Shown here: positions 23,913 through 34,265 of the stretch, in pieces
Layout of the letters: the number at the start of each line of letters is the position of its first letter
Numbering within the stretch: the stretch's first letter is position 1
Assembly: GCA_003344405.1 (NCBI GenBank)
Contig: NOWV01000097.1
Coordinates: 1 to 64,000 of the forward strand
DNA from: Trichoplax sp. H2
Lineage: Eukaryota; Placozoa; Uniplacotomia; Trichoplacea
Direction of reading: 5' to 3'
Length of the DNA: 64,000 nucleotides
The notes under the pieces: model-generated
What the model was told of the DNA's origin: nothing
Database searches by the model: none
What the model saw: the letters and a program-made list of their open reading frames with translations, nothing else
Program-made: the position numbers and the translations under genes

Positions 23913-24052
23913 TTAAAGAAGCTCATTAACGTCTTGATCATCAAGTAAATAACGTGGAACAGACTGACGACGGAAACGTCGATACAGAATCACTCCAATT
24001 ACAAGTAGTATCAAGATAGCCATAGCATCTATTAATCCTCCAATGATTATGC
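23913..24052 (-). CDS. Terminal transmembrane/cytoplasmic-tail exon A
   Basis: After the acceptor tatgacag, this 140-nt exon encodes a membrane span (IIIGGLIDAMAILILLVIGV), a basic stop-transfer sequence (YRRFRR) and a short tail (QSVPRYLLDDQDVNELL), then TAA. Its 2-nt starting phase fits the phase-1 end of the upstream modules. Placed directly 3' of the Ig/EGF exons, it is the natural last exon of the receptor. Confidence 0.75.
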
Positions 24053-27000
24053 CTGTCATAGATAATAAATATGAGAAGTCAATTGCTTTGATAGAAAATG
24101 CTTAAGATCTTCATTCAAACTTTTCTGTTACAGTAGATAATTAACATCGATTTAAGGATTTCTTAAATTTACTTTGCAATTTACTTTTAGCTAGCTACTA
24201 AATTGCCCTATCTTTATGGATAAAATTGTATATGATGAAACCAGATTCCAATCGCATTAAAACAGCTTTAATATAACTACTGCAATGTTAAATTTGGGTA
24301 TGTATAGAACATTAGAGGATACAGCGCAAGGATCATTTCGTTATTTCCATGCTAATATGAATAATGTAATTAAATTATACCATGCGGAGAGTGGGTTAGA
24401 GAAAAATTACTGCATAGTTACCTTTATCAATATATGAATGGTACCTGTTAGTAAATACTTGCTACTTGGCGTTACAAACCAGGTTTCTGTTCCATGACTA
24501 CAGCTAGGTATGGTAAAATGAACCTTAAGTCATAAAATTTTGATGGTATAAATTTAGATTTTGCAATACTTGCAGTTTGGTTTTCCATCGCTGTTGTTAC
24601 ATGAAAAATAATCCACTTTAGAGCCAACTCTAAGGTCACATAGAACTGTTTGAAGTAATATTTAATCCTATAAGTTTACAGGCCTTGAAAATAGCTGCAT
24701 TAAGTTTTTTTAACTGTATATACTAAAAAGATTCTTTATTCTATATTTTTACCTCATAAATACGTCGTAAATATTGTAAACGCTAATGTGAACCTACTAC
24801 AATAACAAACTTACATGTCTGGCATTTATTTCCTGTATAATTTTTATCGCAAGAACAGTAGAAGCGACCTTTACGCTGATAGCACTTTCCATGCAGGCAG
24901 ATATTACTTTGGTGACAATTTCCTAATTTTTTGTGGTACAAATTATAGCAATTTCAAATCAGTAATAATTTTAAGAGCAAAGATATCTTACTGAGAGTGA
25001 ATCCAATGAGATTCAGAACGGAAATCTATAATTTAGTTAATTCTGTATTACTTCAGTTATGCTGACAGATACATAGAGAATGATTCATAGACTTAAGAAG
25101 ATCATTTACATCGAAATGTGAGGTGGTAAGTGATATTATAGAATATGCTAGGGTGCAAAAAATTGAACTAGTATTTCTGTAAACTATAAATCTGACTATA
25201 ATGGATGATTTCATTTTGTTCTGGTGTCGCGAAGCTACAGTTAATGGGGAATTATTAGGAATGCGAACTTATTCTGAAACTGTTTTATGTATGCTTTACT
25301 AAATGTTATCAATAGCTAAAAGTAATTTTAAGTAGAAATTCAGCTAAATTTTAAGGGATTTAATACTTATACGGCTGAAAGGTCGATTGTAGCAGTTACT
25401 AAAGTATCTAGCCTATCACTATATTTTAAATTTCACTGCATACTTGAGAACTCTAATAAGTAATGACCCATTAACTTATAACGTCATACCTAACGTAATA
25501 TCTTTAATTGATCTTGCTTCACTGATAGAGTTTATCCCCTTGCACCAATAACTCCCATTATTATCAGCGGACGAAAAGGACTTAAAAATCAGAGTTAATT
25601 TGTTTTGGTACAGTTTAGGATTGGATGTAACAAGAGTATCATGATAGCTACTTGTAATCATTTCTTTACCAATCCACCAAGATAAAGCTGGTAATGGCCA
25701 ACCATATGCTGTACATTCTAAGGCAATTACTTGCTTGGATTGATCCATAGAGAAATTAGGATGAATTTGAATGTGGCTAACTGTAATTTCTAAATCATAT
25801 ATAAATTCGCTATAAATATAAGGCATTTATTTGAATGATATTACAACATCTTATTAAATCTTACAGCTGATAATAGTATTTATACTGACTTGCACGTAGA
25901 CAATCATGAATTGCTGGAACATTTATATTAACTATGAACGGTATGAACTGGTTTTACCATCTTTATTTTAAATAATTTGAGTATTGTTAATTTGTTGCTT
26001 TTATACCATTAATACAGCGTGTCCCATTAAAGTAGCCATTTAAACAAAAGCAAGTAAAGGATAAGAAAGGTTTGATAATGTCGATACATTTAGAGTTGAT
26101 GTCCTGAGAGCAAGGTGAACTTGCACATGGCAAGGCTACAATTTATAATTTAAAGAATTAGATTAATTCTAGTCATTAAACTTTATTCCTTATACTATTT
26201 TGAATTATAGGCAACAAAAAGGATTTTGCGATATTATGAAAGTGACTTTACCTAATTGTCCACATCGATTGTAGTATGGGGTGGACGCAGTTATTCTAAA
26301 ACATAAATTAGGAGGAAAGGACGATATCAAATCGCGATACATTGAATAACTGTATTTTAGATCTCTACTAGCAAAATACCCGCCTAGACTTGAGCTTGCA
26401 GCATAATTTAAAGTGCTTGTTGATGGATCAGCAGTGTTTTGTACTGTATTTTTATTGCAGATTATATTGAGAATAATTAGCACTCTTAAAACCAACGATC
26501 CTTGGTATCGTAATTAAAACGGAATCAAATTAAGATTTAAACCATATTTAGTATTTAAGAATACTTCCCCAATTGCATAACTATAAACACATCAAGCGTA
26601 AATCCCACATGTATTAAAAACCCGCATACTGTCTAGTTATAATTCTCAGCTTTTCTATAATCTTGCATGACAATAATTTTGAATGTAGCCTCCGATACGT
26701 ATAAAAGTGATTTCTGTGCTTTAGCATAATGTATATAGACACTGTGTCCGTATTCTAACCTGATATTTCGCAAAAACTGCCAGAATACCCTTCTTGGCAA
26801 ATACAATGGTAACTAGATTGATTTATTGCTTGACATTGTCCATGAAATGAGCATTTCTCCTCAAAAGCCAAACATGGATCATCTAGAAAGAAGTATCACT
26901 TTGATGATTGACGAATAATTGTTTGATAGGTAATAATATTTACATTTAGATTCATATGATGAGAGAGTTTATCAGACATAAGCAACATCTATAAATCTAG

Positions 27001-30000
27001 AATATCGTCAGTATAACCTGTACAATGGATGCCAACATCTTCTCTATGATTACAATACTGATCTTGATTATTGTCGATACGACAATCCAGTATGTGATTT
27101 TCATTTCCACTGCAATTTATTTTCTCTATCCAAATTCTACCACGACCCGATCCCCAAGTGGAACAGCATTTGTATTCTACGAAACCGATATAGCCAAGTT
27201 GACGACAGAGGACGTGGCCAACATCAATAGTAAAGTAATCGTCGCAAATTGTCCCCCAACTTCCATTAATATAAATTTCAACTAGTCCTCGATCGTCATT
27301 ATTAGCATAAGAAATTAATCTTGCTTGACCATTTTCAGTTGGTCCTAATTATATAATTATACCTTAAAATAAGTATAAAGGCATTTTTTAACTCTAGAAC
27401 AATTTCATAGTTAGCTACGTAAGGTATGTGATAATTATATTTATCGAGTAAAGCGAATTAAAAATGATTTTATACCGTTTTGGCAGTTAATTCCCGAGTA
27501 TCCACCTTGGCACTGGCAATTAAAGCCGTTTACAAAATTGATACAGGTAGAATTGAATGTGCAATTAGCAAATGCACAATAGTCGTCTGGTATAGAGCAG
27601 TATAAACCGGAAATTGATCTCAAGTAAATGATAATATTTTATATTTCCTTAAAAGTAATTTTATATAAAAAGGATCCAATAAAATTCTTACACTGTTGAC
27701 AATGCTTCCCTGTATAACCCTCCTGACAGAAGCAGTGATAAGAATTTACCCCTTGATGATGGCTACAACGACCATACAGACATGGCGATGAGAAGCAAGG
27801 ATTACTTAATTCTATAGAAATGCCAATTAGAACCATAATTATTGATTTGATAAACGGTAGCACAATTTGTCCTGAAATGGTTAAATTATAGAGTATTCAC
27901 GTACGTACCTTTACACTGAAGGCATGCTAAATCTTGACAATTAGGCAATACATTAGGAAAATGCATACATTGATTTAATGATAACTCAGATCCGGAACAA
28001 GAAATTAAATCAGGATATCGTTTACCACCATAAAAGCCACTTGAATCTTGACAGGCTTCATAAGAATCAATTTTCGCATAGCCTAGCTGGTGGCATATTA
28101 CACGTGCTATCTCTCGATTAAATTGACTATAGCATAATGGCAGCCATACTCCTTGATTAACTATTTCTAGCCTTTTCTTTCTATCAGTACTATAGTCTAC
28201 TAATCGGATTGCGCCATCTGTTTGATTAGCTATTGGAGAAAAGATTATTTAGAGTATTAAAAGACTGTCTTCAGTAGTGATTATAATTATCTAACAGGTT
28301 AATTCATAATTGCCAGTCGATCATCTGTCGATACTACGGTGCTCCCTTTATATTTGCAAGATATGTTTAGGCACGCCTATTACAACTAACTTTGATCGCA
28401 TCTGATGCCACTATAACCTTGATTACATCGGCAGAGATAGAAGGTATGGTTATTTAATACACATTGACCATGTACGCACATTCCCCTTACAAAACATGGA
28501 TTATCTGTTAATAAAGATACTCGTAAGTCACTTTTGGTCTGAGAGATGATTAATTAATTTTTCAATTTGTACAATCTATTAAGATTATTGATATACATGG
28601 TGATATTCCTGCATAGTACCTGTGCATCTAAGTATAACATCCATAGAATGCTCACAATGTCTTCTAGTCCACTGTTTCTGAAAACAGTCCCTAATTGATC
28701 GTTCAACGCCTTTACAAACCAGTTTACTAAGCCATATTCGGCCATGACCAATTTGATTAGATAAACCAGATTCCCGAGCAAATAGAGCACCTTGGAATCC
28801 CAACTGACGACAAATGACATTTGCTTCGTTAATATCGAAATCAACGATACAAATTGTTCCCCAAAGTCCCTCATGATATACTTGAATAAGACCTTCAGCA
28901 TTCTGATTGTATCCATAAACCATTCGAAGATCTTGGTCTCTAGCTAATCCTAGCAATGAGTGATTACATAATTAAAGAAATTTAAAGGAACTAAGGCAAT
29001 GATAGAAAAATATAGGTATCAATCGCAATTCGTATAATGTAGTGATTACAACTAATTATCGCAGTAATGTGCCTTGACTATGTAATTGTAATATGGAGCA
29101 AGATTTGCAAGACTTAGAATAGTCTGTTCCGGATAATAATGCAATTATAGATGACGGTTGATATGATGAAATGGTCGGGTGACAAAATCAGTTCATTGTA
29201 CATAGATAGCAGACTCTTCTGCACTCATGAAATTTCGTACAAAAAAAATTTCGGATTTGCAGCATTAATATAAGATTTACAGGCAACTTGTAAAAATATA
29301 AAGCTAGCGATCCAGAGCTCAAAATACAAAGCGTTCATAATAATTGCATATATGCATATATCGCAGTATCAGTGAAGAAACTGGATTAGCAATATCCACT
29401 ATAATTATAATTTTGAGAGGCGAATCTTTGTATTCCTGTATAAACAATACCAGAAAATCTGCTAAAACTTCACCTGAAAACACCTATACTCTATTAAATT
29501 TTTCATCTATTAAGCTAAAGTCCATGATCGATTATAATTATAATTTTTGTAGAGGTCTGTAACTAATTTCTGTTAGGGCATAAGAGAAAAAATAGAATGA
29601 ATTGTCCTACACTCTTCGTCAGATACATCATTTGATAAAGATAGAAGGATAAAAGATTATCATTTCAAATGACTACTATCACAGTCTGTATTGATTTGCG
29701 CTTATTAGCCCTTATTATGGAGTGAAAACCTTGCTATTTTACCTTGTTCACAGTAGGGGCCATAATAGCCTTGCGGACACTGACAAGAATACTCACCATC
29801 TATTTCGTCATGGCATGTTGCATTCGCTGAACAAGGAGAGCTAATACAGCTATGAACTTAGAATCAATTATATCCTGGTACTTTAGTTTGGTTTTATGTG
29901 ATTCTGATTGATGTAAATTTATATATATATACAGAAGTTATCAAAATTAATAGAGTTAATACAGTTTAGAATTTTTACCGATGTCACAAGCCTTGCCAGT

Positions 30001-31945
30001 GTAACCTGGATAGCAATTGCAATATGCGGAGTGATTGGAATGCAAAATGCAATGACCGTGAATGCATGATGGTATTAGCTTACAAACATCATCTAAAGCA
30101 GTAAAAGCAACATAAATATCGTGTTCGACTTGCTAATATTTCAGATAAATTTTTTATTTAATACGAATTGTTAAAGGTCATTTTATGCATTATCAGATCG
30201 GTACGCACTTGTACATCGAACTCCACTACTTTCATGACTGGAACAATCATGATTACCCCAACCTTCATGGCTACATTCCATGATATTTTTTTCATGCCCT
30301 TCACATTCCAAATGATCAAGCCAAAATAAAGTCTGATTTGATGTGTAACCATAAGCTTCGGTATCATTAAACTTTGAGCAGCAAAAGTAATCAATCACTG
30401 CTCTGTAGCCGAGCTGACGACAAATAACATTTGCATCCCTTTGATCAAAGTAGTCATCACATATTCCAGCCCATAACCCACGATAATAAACTTCGATTTT
30501 GCCTTCATCGTGATCGTGGCCACCAACTAATCGCAAATCACCATCCATCAAGACCTCTGAAACAAGGGATTTAAATTATGTAATTTTATGCGGATACAAT
30601 ATTTCATTATATTAGGATACCTAACAGAAATGATACATCATTTTCTAGTTCTTATCAACATAATCATAAAATTATAGTTATTTCTAAACTATAACCGATA
30701 GAGTCATGTTTAGTATGTTAATTGAACAATAACGAAAGAAATACCTATAGAACAATTTCTACCAGTATATCCATCATTGCATAAGCAGATATATCGATCT
30801 TCAGTTTGACCAATACATGTACCATGAGAACATGGCGATGAATTACAAGGATCTATTTCAAATTAGAGTAAAGCATAATTAAAATACTGCACTGGTATTA
30901 GAATTTAAGACGATTATAGCAAGAATTATTAGATTTATGCCTCTTATAATTAACAGTATTAACTTACTTGGAAATTGGCAGTCTTGGCCAAGGTAAGATT
31001 GAGAACAGATACATTTGTAGGATAGCATAGTTGGGTTCTGTTCATCGTCGATAGCTTGACAAAGGCCCTGATGTCGACATGGATTGCTTATACATGGATT
31101 TTGACATGGTACTACATAAGCCATAATTAATATTTAGATACGCCAACTACTTCCAAGGTTAGATTCTTATGATATTGTTATTTCAATAACATAAATAGTG
31201 TTAATTTTTACTAAATTAATAGAATCTTAACCTTGATAACATCTGATTTTGTTGGTGTCATTTTCTAGTCCCTTTTGGCAATAGCAAATAAAGGCCCTTT
31301 CTCTACTTTCATTAGTAATATCAATGCACTGGCCAGTTATACACGGATTGCTGGAGCAGGCTAATGGTCGATCAATTTGATGACTAACTACGGGAATTCA
31401 GATAACCAAATTAATCAATTCCATAAGATACTGCCTGCTGTACTGTATATGTCAATGTTGATTAAGCATGTCGAAAAATTTTCGTTATTACGTAAATAAT
31501 TGATTATTCTCAAGTTACCTATCTCACAAAATTCTCCTTGATAGCCCTGATAGCACAAACAAAAAGTATTACTTTTATTAGATTCATGGATACATATGCC
31601 TGCATGACATGGCTTATCATGATGGCATGTTCGTGAAGACTGGTTGCCTAGAATAAATATGCAATGGATCTTTGAAGCTTTCCAAATTAAATTAAAAAAT
31701 AACTTACAACTGATCTAATTAGTTGTTTGTACAGTATGAGATAATTCTATCTTAATTTATAATAGCTGTATGCTGTAGAGTTTTACCTGTATAGGAATCG
31801 TCGAATATACTCTGAAATGCTTCGGTATCTATACGGACCTTAAGCGATATGAAAAACGGTACTTGTTTAGTTTTAAATATCAAGTATGCTAGACCTTGTT
31901 CTCCAGCTTTAAGCAAGAAGCGAAATACAAATGTTAAAAACGCCA
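23913..31945 (-). CDS. SRCR/EGF/Ig multidomain membrane receptor
   Basis: I traced a module-per-exon gene on the minus strand. In order 5' to 3': an unrecognised exon (31787-31945); EGF (31519-31647, 31232-31387, 30968-31111, 30745-30852); SRCR (30209-30556); EGF (29979-30092, 29743-29856); SRCR (28620-28943); EGF (28391-28504); SRCR (27909-28229); EGF (27692-27811, 27476-27586); SRCR (27018-27344); EGF (26760-26882); an unrecognised exon with one Cys pair (26252-26443); EGF (26007-26135); Ig (25490-25789); EGF (24815-24922); a Cys-rich piece; and a transmembrane/tail exon (23913-24052). All traced module exons start with 2 nt of a split codon and end with 1 nt, so any module can be skipped or duplicated without a frameshift. 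By family it is a cell-surface receptor for ligand binding or adhesion, and possibly innate recognition. The 5' end (signal peptide) was not found, and the join just before the membrane exon is unresolved. Confidence 0.82.
24424..24922 (-). CDS. EGF exon 12 and juxtamembrane Cys-rich piece
   Basis: 24815-24922 is a clean EGF exon (NCHQSNICLHGKC, FYCSCDKNYTGNKC, donor T|GTAAGT). Below it, after the acceptor tcaaacag (near 24650), the frame reads LCDLRVGSKVDYFSC and NNSDGKPNC. A little further it reads IPSCSHGTETWFVTPSSKYL. These resemble parts of a CCP/sushi module, but the exon joins and phases could not be settled, so only the EGF exon is firm. Confidence 0.6.
25490..25789 (-). CDS. Immunoglobulin-like (I-set) exon of the receptor
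   Basis: One Ig domain on one exon: first Cys in VIALECTAYGWPLPALSWW with the core Trp following, and the second Cys in DNNGSYWCKGINS, the usual Y-x-C strand. The donor is TTAG|GTATGA. The acceptor could be gatttag (25790-25791) or the next AG a few bases on; both give the same phase. It sits close to the membrane side of the receptor. Confidence 0.8.
26007..26882 (-). CDS. EGF exon 10, unrecognised exon, EGF exon 11
   Basis: 26760-26882 is EGF (DDPCLAFEEKCSFHGQC, CICQEGYSGSFC). 26252-26443 is a 64-residue exon with only one Cys pair (SSLGGYFASRDLKYSY, PPNLCFRITAS, NRCGQL), which I do not recognise. 26007-26135 is EGF (LPCASSPCSQ, CFCLNGYFNGTRC). All three share the phase-1 border rule, which supports the middle exon being real. 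Confidence 0.7.
27018..27344 (-). CDS. SRCR domain 4 exon of the receptor
   Basis: Bounded by taattag and ACAG|GTTATA. It reads ARLISY, LVEIYINGSWGTICDDYF, VLCRQLGYIGFVEYKCC, GRIWIEKINCSGNE, CRIDNNQDQYC and VGIHC. All SRCR landmark blocks are intact (WGTICDD, CRQLGY, CSGNE). It is the best-conserved of the four. Confidence 0.86.
27476..27811 (-). CDS. EGF exons 8-9 of the receptor
   Basis: Exon 27692-27811 reads NPCFSSPCLYGRCSHHQG, then CFCQEGYTGKHC. Exon 27476-27586 reads DDYCAFANCTFNSTC, then CQCQGGYSGINC. I placed the start of the second at the acceptor tataccag (27587-27588), because it gives the same 2-nt phase as every other module exon. Confidence 0.8.
27909..28504 (-). CDS. EGF exon 7 and SRCR domain 3 exon
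   Basis: Exon 28391-28504 is an EGF repeat (NPCFVRGMCVHGQC, CRCNQGYSGIRC). Exon 27909-28229 is an SRCR domain: AIRLVDY, VNQGVWLPLCYSQF, VICHQLGYAK, then LISCSGSE and a Cys-rich end (LPNCQDLACLQCK). This third SRCR domain is the most diverged. It has CHQLG in place of CRQLG and lacks the tryptophan before the IxC-type strand, so its fold is likely kept while its ligand surface differs. Confidence 0.78.
28620..28943 (-). CDS. SRCR domain 2 exon of the receptor
   Basis: Reads DLRMVYG, VYHEGLWGTIC, VICRQLGFQGA, IWLSKLVCKGVE, CFQKQWTRRHC and VILRC. It is a full-length SRCR domain. The acidic pair normally following WGTIC is replaced (IVDFD), while the CRQLG block is intact. Confidence 0.83.
29743..30092 (-). 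CDS. EGF exons 5-6 of the receptor
   Basis: Exon 29979-30092 reads CKLIPSCIHGHC, then YCNCYPGYTGKAC. Exon 29743-29856 reads CISSPCSANATC, then YSCQCPQGYYGPYC. Both are complete six-Cys EGF repeats with phase-1 borders, placed between SRCR domains 1 and 2. Confidence 0.8.
30209..30556 (-). CDS. SRCR domain 1 exon of the receptor
   Basis: Reads LRLVGG, then VYYRGLWAGICDD, VICRQLGY, LFWLDHLECEGHE, CSHEGWGNHDC and GVRC. This is the canonical scavenger-receptor Cys-rich fold, with the W/GxIC-DD, CRQLG and EC blocks and enough Cys to match the eight-Cys (group B) pattern. One domain occupies one exon, bounded by tttcag and A|GTGCGT. Confidence 0.85.
30745..31647 (-). CDS. EGF exons 1-4 of the receptor
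   Basis: Four exons (31519-31647, 31232-31387, 30968-31111, 30745-30852) each carry one six-Cys EGF repeat. Examples are PCHAGICIHE...CLCYQGYQGEFC, PCRHQGLCQ...CICSQSYLGQDC and PCSHGTCIGQ...CLCNDGYTGRNC. Each keeps the Gly-Tyr/aromatic-x-Gly turn before the last Cys except the second, which has a degenerate end (KGLENDTNKIRC). Confidence 0.8.
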
Positions 31946-32555
31946 CTGATTAATATTGCACCAGTAGCATAAACGAAGAGTAACGGTCTTGATTTAATAT
32001 ATAATAAAAATTCTGTATAAATTGTGATTGTCTAACTCCACTTGATCTTCCTGAACTTTTTCTTAATGCAACCTGTGCATATGCTACGATGATATAATTA
32101 AATTCAAACTGTCAAGCATTGTAGCTATATTAACTTTATTGTAGTATGAAGTTTTTGTGCATAAAGCTAATCATCGCATGTGCAGCGAATTTTAATGTAA
32201 TATACATCATTTCAAAGCAATTAGTAGTAACCAATAATAGCCAATTTTACTAATCTCTAGATGCAAGAAAGTTTATTTATCAATTTATATTTAAAAGCAT
32301 CAATAATATGAAGTAGAATCCTATAGCCATGAGGTGAAATGTTAGGCCAGATAATTCCTATACTGTAGCCTCCGATCTTATGAGAAATAGTGTATTTATA
32401 TCCTCAAAACTTGCGCATTGAAGATAAAAAAAATTTTATATCATTCCATTTATTTATTTTCTACGCTCATATATATTCAATGAATTTAAGAGTATATGCA
32501 AAACTAATCAAGGTAATCAAGCACGCTTGATTTAGTATGTTAATACTTTAGCATT

Positions 32556-32720
32556 TCAAATGTAATCGATAGATTTGCCATCAGCTATAATTCGCTTTTC
32601 ATATTTCTTACCATCATCACTGCCACTATTGAAATCAGAGCCACCCTTGCTTTGTTCGCCTTCATCAAAGAGTACTTTACTTACTTTTAACAGAAATAGC
32701 AGATCTTTTCGATCGAAACC
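32556..32720 (-). CDS. Orphan C-terminal exon (unrecognised)
   Basis: Between the receptor and NEDD1, an acceptor (gaaatag|GG) is followed by an open stretch ending in TGA. It reads GFDRKDLLFLLKVSKVLFDE, then a Gly/Ser/Asp-rich linker, then KKYEKRIIADGKSIDYI. The composition is coding-like (charged, low stop density). It ends before the receptor's first traced exon, so it belongs to another minus-strand gene whose upstream exons I could not find in 32721-34265. Confidence 0.4.
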   Translation of the reverse strand, partial: GFDRKDLLFLLKVSKVLFDEGEQSKGGSDFNSGSDDGKKYEKRIIADGKSIDYI

Positions 32721-34265
32721 CTATTTCTAGCAATTGGAGTATTATTGAAAAAATTGTATTGATTTTTAAATTTATTTATAGCTTATTTACTGCAACTATT
32801 ACTGCTAAATTACAGTCGTAGCAAGATAATTACATTACCTGTAACCTTAATCTGCTACGAACAGATTCGGATTTCTATCTAAGGTTGCTTTACTTATCGG
32901 TAAATTAGGATGGCGATTATTATACAGTAATTTCTATAGTTATTATTGTTCAATTTTTATCATCCCTTGGTGAAATTGTAGCAAATACAGACTGTATGTT
33001 CTCTTACAGTGCCTTATTCCTTGTTAACACCAACACACGAAATACTGGTATCGATAGTTAAGTCTAATAATATGATTGGACGCTGGCAAAAGCCTACGTT
33101 AATTTTCTCTGTAAGCTTTATAGTTATTAGTAAATCGCCTTGATGACGTCAGACTACCTACAGAGATCTAACTTATGATTATACAATCTTTATACAACAT
33201 TTGTTGCATATCAATCCATTATGAAGTAACATATGTATTCAGTGGGCTCAAGATAGCTGCTAACGATATTGACGTCGGCTAAAATAAAGCAAAAGATATA
33301 CTTTAACGGATCGATGATTACCATTGTATTTGATCATTCCGGTAGCGACATACATTGAACACATCCGAGCAACAAAGATAAAACGCTTTGGATGACATAA
33401 ATTACAATTTAATTAGTTATTGTTGAGATCTTTATTTACATAAAAATTTAATATACGACGCATCTAGTATTCCAGCAGCAAGAAAGCGTTTAATAAATGT
33501 CAAAAAGACGTAGGATAATGGTTTCATCAAACTTATAATCATGTTTTAATGATACGTTAGAATACAGTACAATTCACTTATCGCAATCTATGCAAGTAAT
33601 TTTATGGTCAGTTATCGCATTCACAGTATTAGTACTCATTGAAATATAAGCAATTAATCATAATAAATTATTCAAAGTCGAGTAATTAATTAGGTGAAAG
33701 TCATTATAAAATTATATCTGAATTTTTAACGGTTTTGATCGTAAGAACAAGAGGATGGTATCAATTGTAGCACATTCTAGCTATATTGATACCAAATGAG
33801 ATGAGTATTGTCGACTGCGCTCTAGGCATAATCTTCTAGGAGATGCAACAGATCACATAATGGAGTTATAGTTAATCAAAACAACGAATTATAATATACC
33901 GCACAATGACACAAGTACAAATAATACCCTATATCAGTATAAGTTTTTATATGACAAAATGGTTTATAATAATGTAAGAATACAGTTTCAAGTATGACCA
34001 TAATAGTATATTGTCACAATCCTAATACTCGTCCTCACCCATAATAACAAAAATATTGCATCGTAGCTAATGATTTGGCGTTTGCCATATTTTTTGAAAC
34101 TTATCGGTGGCATAAGTACGATGTTGTCTCAATAAATGTAAGAGTTTATGTACAGAATCATTTATAGTTACATTAATTATTAAACTAATCGAAATATTTG
34201 TATGTATACAGTTTAGCCAGAGCAAGTTACATCAAGTAGTGTTCATTTCTATTCCTAATGTCACC
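32721..34265. other. Intergenic, no supported exon
   Basis: AT-rich DNA between the orphan exon and the stop codon of NEDD1. I found no open stretch with convincing splice borders. It could contain introns or 5' exons of the gene owning the orphan exon. Confidence 0.4.

Noticed and set aside
27025-27285. Plus-strand 86-codon frame with a hydrophobic start
   Set aside because: It is the reverse complement of SRCR domain 4, which is unmistakable on the minus strand.
28554-28916. Alternative minus-strand frame over SRCR domain 2
   Set aside because: The other frame contains all SRCR landmarks; this one has none.
30158-30394. Alternative minus-strand frame over SRCR domain 1
   Set aside because: Out of frame with the clear SRCR coding sequence at 30209-30556.
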